Shown here one piece after another: positions 61,322 to 64,000 of a stretch of DNA of 64,000 nucleotides; position 1 is the first letter of the stretch; the number at the start of each line of letters is the position of its first letter. The DNA is taken from contig JANOSD010000149.1 of NCBI GenBank assembly GCA_031415655.1, positions 1 through 64,000 on the forward strand, read 5' to 3'. The notes beneath the pieces were generated by a model. It searched no databases and was not told the DNA's origin. It saw nothing but the letters and a program-made list of their open reading frames with translations. The position numbers and the translations under genes are program-made. Source of the DNA: JAKOVR01 sp031415655 (GTDB lineage: Bacteria; Actinomycetota; Acidimicrobiia; Acidimicrobiales; Acidimicrobilacustridaceae).

Positions 61322-61957
61322 TCATAAGTTCAGTTCACGATAGAGGCCAAGCCGGTCGATGACCGCAACCACCTCGGGGGGGACGAGATAGTCGAGGGGC
61401 TCCCCGAGTGCTACCCGCCGGCGCAGTTCAGTACTCGATATCGCCAGCAGCGGGATCCGCACCCGAGATTGCACCCATGCCGGGACCTCGTCTTCGAGAC
61501 CATCGAACAGGGCCGTTTCGGCCTCCGGACGATCGATCATGGCGACGGTGCAACGAGCCAGGACCTCGTCGAGCCGGTCCCATGTGGCCATTCCCCGTGC
61601 GGCATCGGCGCCAACGAGGAGGATCAATTCAGCATCGGGCCACTCCCCCGCGAGCGTGGCAAGCGTGTCGGCGGTGTAGCTCAGACCTCCGTGCCTCAGC
61701 TCTACATCGCAAACTGAGGCGCCATCGAGATCGATGATCGCCGCGGCCACCATGGCGCTTCGGGCCGCCGTGGAGCTGATCGAACGGGTCGACATCTTCT
61801 GCCAGGGCTCGTTCGCCACCACGAAGAGCACCTCGTCCAGCGAAAGCAACGCCAGCGCATTACGAGCGGCAACCAAGTGACCGATGTGGGGCGGATCGAA
61901 GGTTCCGCCAAATACCCCGATGCGCCGCCGGTCCGGAGCGGTACCCTGCATTGTCAC
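61322..61957 (-). CDS. nadD: Nicotinate-nucleotide adenylyltransferase
   Basis: 211 residues. Nucleotidyltransferase motif GVFGGTFDPPHIGHLVAA (HIGH-type) at the N-terminus, SYTADTLATL in the middle, and C-terminal ISSTELRRRVALGEPLDYLVP. It forms deamido-NAD from nicotinate mononucleotide and ATP. First gene of the nadD - LytR_C - rsfS unit. The ATG at 61957 is followed by an in-frame alternative two codons later. Confidence 0.95.
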   Translation of the reverse strand: MTMQGTAPDRRRIGVFGGTFDPPHIGHLVAARNALALLSLDEVLFVVANEPWQKMSTRSISSTAARSAMVAAAIIDLDGASVCDVELRHGGLSYTADTLATLAGEWPDAELILLVGADAARGMATWDRLDEVLARCTVAMIDRPEAETALFDGLEDEVPAWVQSRVRIPLLAISSTELRRRVALGEPLDYLVPPEVVAVIDRLGLYRELNL

Positions 61958-62001
61958 CGGAGGGACCTTATTGAGTCACCGGAGCAAAGTGCAGTCGCCA
62001 C

Positions 62002-62088
62002 GTGACCAAGGTCACCCGTCCTGAGGGAACAATCCCTCCCTCGATTGCCGTTAAACCAGGGCAAGTCCGGAACATTGGGTGTTCCGGA
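62002..62088 (+). promoter_or_regulatory. Three dyads in the leader of the sigma factor gene
   Basis: The 152 bp before the sigma gene contain GTGACC-AA-GGTCAC (62002-62015), GAGGGA-ACAA-TCCCTC (62023-62038) and TCCGGAACA-TTGGG-TGTTCCGGA (62066-62088, perfect 9-bp arms). The last ends 21 bp before the ATG and includes the region just upstream of the ribosome-binding AAAGG. Operators or an RNA switch are possible; no T-run follows. Confidence 0.5.
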
Positions 62089-62109
62089 TAGAGAAAGGTC
62101 GAACAGGCG

Positions 62110-62946
62110 ATGAGCGATTCGGTTGGTCAGTATCTCAACGAGATCGGCATGGTCTCCTTGCTCACTGCGGAGGAAGAGCGTCAGCTCTCCCAAGCAATTG
62201 AGCGTGGACGCGACGCCCAGACGAGGCTCGACAACGGCGAGCGCGGACGGGAACTTCAGCGAGATGTGCGAGATGCCGCCAGGGCAAAGGATCGTTTCAT
62301 TCGTGCGAACCTGCGCCTCGTGGTCAGTGTTGCCCGTCGCTACCCCCTGCCGCCGGCGATGGAACTGCTCGACCTTGTCCAAGAGGGGAATCTCGGCCTC
62401 GAGCACGCGGTCGACAAGTTCGACTGGCGTAAGGGTTTCAAGTTCTCCACGTATGCAACCTTCTGGATTCGTCAAGCCATCGGCCGGGCCCTGGATCAGA
62501 AAGCCAGCCTGGTGCGTCTGCCGGGCGACCGTTCCGCTGGGCTCCGTGCCGCACTCCGGCATGTGTCGGGAAACGGCGAGGAACTCGATCCCGAGAATGC
62601 GTGGCTTCACCGGCTCACCACGCCCACCTCACTCGACCGCACGGTGGGCGACGACGACGGCAACGAACTCGTCAACCTCATCGCCGACCCGAAACCAGGT
62701 CCTGAGCAGCTCATGCTTGCTGGGGTGGAGGAGCAGATGATCACCGACCTCCTTGGGGTGCTCGAACCACGGGCTCGGTACGCCGTCGAGCAACGGTTCG
62801 GGCTGATCGACGGTCGCAAGAAGAGCTATCGGGAGGTCGGTGACGAACTTGGCGTCACCGCCGAAGCGGCTCGTCGCATGGTGAAACGGGCCGTCTCCAC
62901 GGTCCGAGAGCAAGCCCCCGACATCGTCGATATCGACGCTGCCTGA
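62110..62946 (+). CDS. RNA polymerase sigma-70 family factor (group 2/SigB-like)
   Basis: 278 residues. Region 1.2 (SVGQYLNEIGMVSLLTAEEE), region 2 (FIRANLRLVVSVARRYPLPPAMELLDLVQEGNLGLEHAVDKFDW and FSTYATFWIRQAIGRAL), a reduced region 3, and region 4 (YREVGDELGVTAEAARRMVKRAV). Too short to be the principal sigma factor, and lacks its long N-terminus, so it is an alternative factor that would redirect RNA polymerase. Its leader has three dyads that may control it. It is followed by the DAHP synthase gene 75 bp later. Confidence 0.87.
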   Translation: MSDSVGQYLNEIGMVSLLTAEEERQLSQAIERGRDAQTRLDNGERGRELQRDVRDAARAKDRFIRANLRLVVSVARRYPLPPAMELLDLVQEGNLGLEHAVDKFDWRKGFKFSTYATFWIRQAIGRALDQKASLVRLPGDRSAGLRAALRHVSGNGEELDPENAWLHRLTTPTSLDRTVGDDDGNELVNLIADPKPGPEQLMLAGVEEQMITDLLGVLEPRARYAVEQRFGLIDGRKKSYREVGDELGVTAEAARRMVKRAVSTVREQAPDIVDIDAA

Positions 62947-63021
62947 GGTCCGCCCTCACTCGTTTCCGGAGGCCAACGGGAATGGCTTTGCGTCGGAGAG
63001 TTCCATAGACCACCCTTTGCC

Positions 63022-64000
63022 GTGGACAACCTTTGGACGCCGTCGTCGTGGCGGGACCTCTCCGTCGAACAGCAACCCGATTGGCCCGATCCGAGCGAAC
63101 TCGATCAGGTCACGAAAACGCTGGCCACCTACCCTCCACTCGTATTCGCTGGCGAAGCACGGTCGCTCAGGTCGCACCTCGCCAAGGTTTCGCGTGGCGA
63201 GGCCTTTCTGCTCCAGGCGGGAGACTGCGCTGAGTCGTTCGATGCGTTCGGTGCCGACACCATCCGTGAACGACTCAAAGTCATCTTGCAGATGGCCGTG
63301 GTCCTCATGTACTCCGCCGGCGTGCCGGTGGTGAAGGTCGGTCGCATCGCCGGGCAATACGCCAAACCCCGTTCGGCCGGTACCGAGCTGATCGATGGCG
63401 TCGAACTGCCATCGTTTCGCGGTCACATCGTGAACGATGTCGGGTTCACTTCCGCCGCCCGGCAACCCGACCCACAACGAATCCTTACCGCTTACCACCA
63501 GGCATCCGCCACGCTCAACCTCGTGCGGGCGTTCACCAAGGGCGGTTTCGCCGATCTGTCCCGGGTGCACGCATGGAACCAAGAGTTCGTGGGGAACAGC
63601 GCAGAGGGCCAGCGCTACGAGCAGCTCGCCGACGAGATCGACCGTGCCCTCCGTTTCATGAAGGCGTGCGGTATCCACACCGACGACGAGCCGAACCTCC
63701 ATGAGGTCGACATCTACACCAGCCACGAAGCATTGATCCTCGGCTACGAAGAGGCACTCACGCGACAAGACTCCATCACCGGCGACTGGTACGACTGCTC
63801 CGCCCACATGCTGTGGATTGGCGAACGCACACGCCAACTTGATGGTGCCCACGTGCAGTTCTTGGCCGGTGTACACAATCCGATCGGCTGCAAAATCGGG
63901 GCCAAGGTCACACCGGGCGACATCGTGGCTCTCTGTGAAGTGCTCGACCCGAACCGCACCCCCGGCCGCCTTACGCTCATCGCCCGCATGGGTGCCACCA
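63022..64000 (+). CDS. aroG: Class II 3-deoxy-7-phosphoheptulonate synthase (truncated by window end)
   Basis: First enzyme of the shikimate pathway: condenses phosphoenolpyruvate with erythrose 4-phosphate. The first 326 residues are visible. Class II motifs: FLLQAGDCAESFDAF, VGRIAGQYAKPRSAG, HIVNDVGFTSAARQPDP, FVGNSAEGQRYEQLADEIDRAL in two parts, YTSHEALILGYEEALTR, MLWIGERTRQLDGAHV and GCKIGAKVTPGDIV. GTG 63022 starts the conserved N-terminus (VDNLWTPSSWRDL). The 3' end lies beyond base 64000; the gene is partial here, not broken. Confidence 0.93.
   Translation, partial: MDNLWTPSSWRDLSVEQQPDWPDPSELDQVTKTLATYPPLVFAGEARSLRSHLAKVSRGEAFLLQAGDCAESFDAFGADTIRERLKVILQMAVVLMYSAGVPVVKVGRIAGQYAKPRSAGTELIDGVELPSFRGHIVNDVGFTSAARQPDPQRILTAYHQASATLNLVRAFTKGGFADLSRVHAWNQEFVGNSAEGQRYEQLADEIDRALRFMKACGIHTDDEPNLHEVDIYTSHEALILGYEEALTRQDSITGDWYDCSAHMLWIGERTRQLDGAHVQFLAGVHNPIGCKIGAKVTPGDIVALCEVLDPNRTPGRLTLIARMGAT

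Overview
The window reads as the chromosome of a high-GC actinobacterium, most plausibly class Acidimicrobiia (freshwater or marine Ilumatobacter-like lineage). The markers are a mycothiol synthase (MshD), two F420-type luciferase-like oxidoreductases, a BldD-type c-di-GMP regulator, a PAC2-family protein, several acyl-CoA enzymes, a class II DAHP synthase, and GTG starts with densely overlapping genes. The lineage is inferred from gene content, not from a marker-gene tree. LAYOUT. 0-10 kb: nth, mshD-rlmN, a sugar-nucleotidyltransferase-like gene, an F420-type oxidoreductase, a secreted alpha/beta hydrolase, an acyl-CoA ligase, an M50 membrane protease. 10-17.5 kb: an exopolysaccharide block with a GNAT protein, a Wzz-type chain-length regulator fused to a bacterial tyrosine kinase, a polymerase-like membrane protein, a PqqD-HprK fusion and an AGPS-like FAD enzyme. 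17.5-20.2 kb: a membrane pseudokinase and a LysM protein with a probable leaderless promoter. 20.3-33.4 kb: conserved housekeeping (hemW, bldD, rsmE, dnaJ, hrcA, lepA, rpsT, holA, folP-like, comEC, comEA, a CnoX-like thioredoxin). 33.5-35.5 kb: an aminoglycoside-phosphotransferase-fold kinase and a PAC2 protein. 35.5-43.4 kb: a branched-chain-amino-acid-type ABC locus with unusual fusions (LivH-LivM in one chain, MFS-LivF-LivG in another), led by an overlapping TetR gene. 43.8-51.2 kb: an F420-type oxidoreductase, a deacetylase-like lipoprotein, two paralogous small proteins, a fatty-acyl-AMP ligase-like gene and several secreted proteins of unknown function. 51.3-53.8 kb: leuS. 54.0-56.4 kb: an unusual RNA-rich accessory patch with a deviant tRNA-Ala(GGC), two tandem single-motif LAGLIDADG homing endonucleases, a secreted membrane-anchored protein and a minus-strand non-coding stretch carrying tRNA-like pieces and a strong terminator. 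56.4-64 kb: an unrecognised conserved-looking gene, an acyl-CoA dehydrogenase with a divergent TetR, rsfS, a LytR_C-type envelope protein, nadD, a sigma-70 factor and the start of a class II DAHP synthase that runs off the window. MOST INTERESTING. (1) On the minus strand at 55987-56082 the 3' half of a tRNA-like molecule (39-43 strand, variable loop, T-arm, acceptor strand, encoded CCA) precedes the matching 5' half (acceptor, D-arm, 27-31 strand). All four cloverleaf stems pair, which looks like a circularly permuted tRNA gene, something I do not know to be established for bacteria. (2) About 2 kb away a tRNA-Ala with several non-consensus positions runs directly into a homing-endonuclease frame that has no start codon of its own outside the tRNA. 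(3) The ABC locus contains an MFS transporter fused to two ABC ATPases. (4) bldD carries a perfect BldD box in its own leader and keeps the c-di-GMP binding signature.
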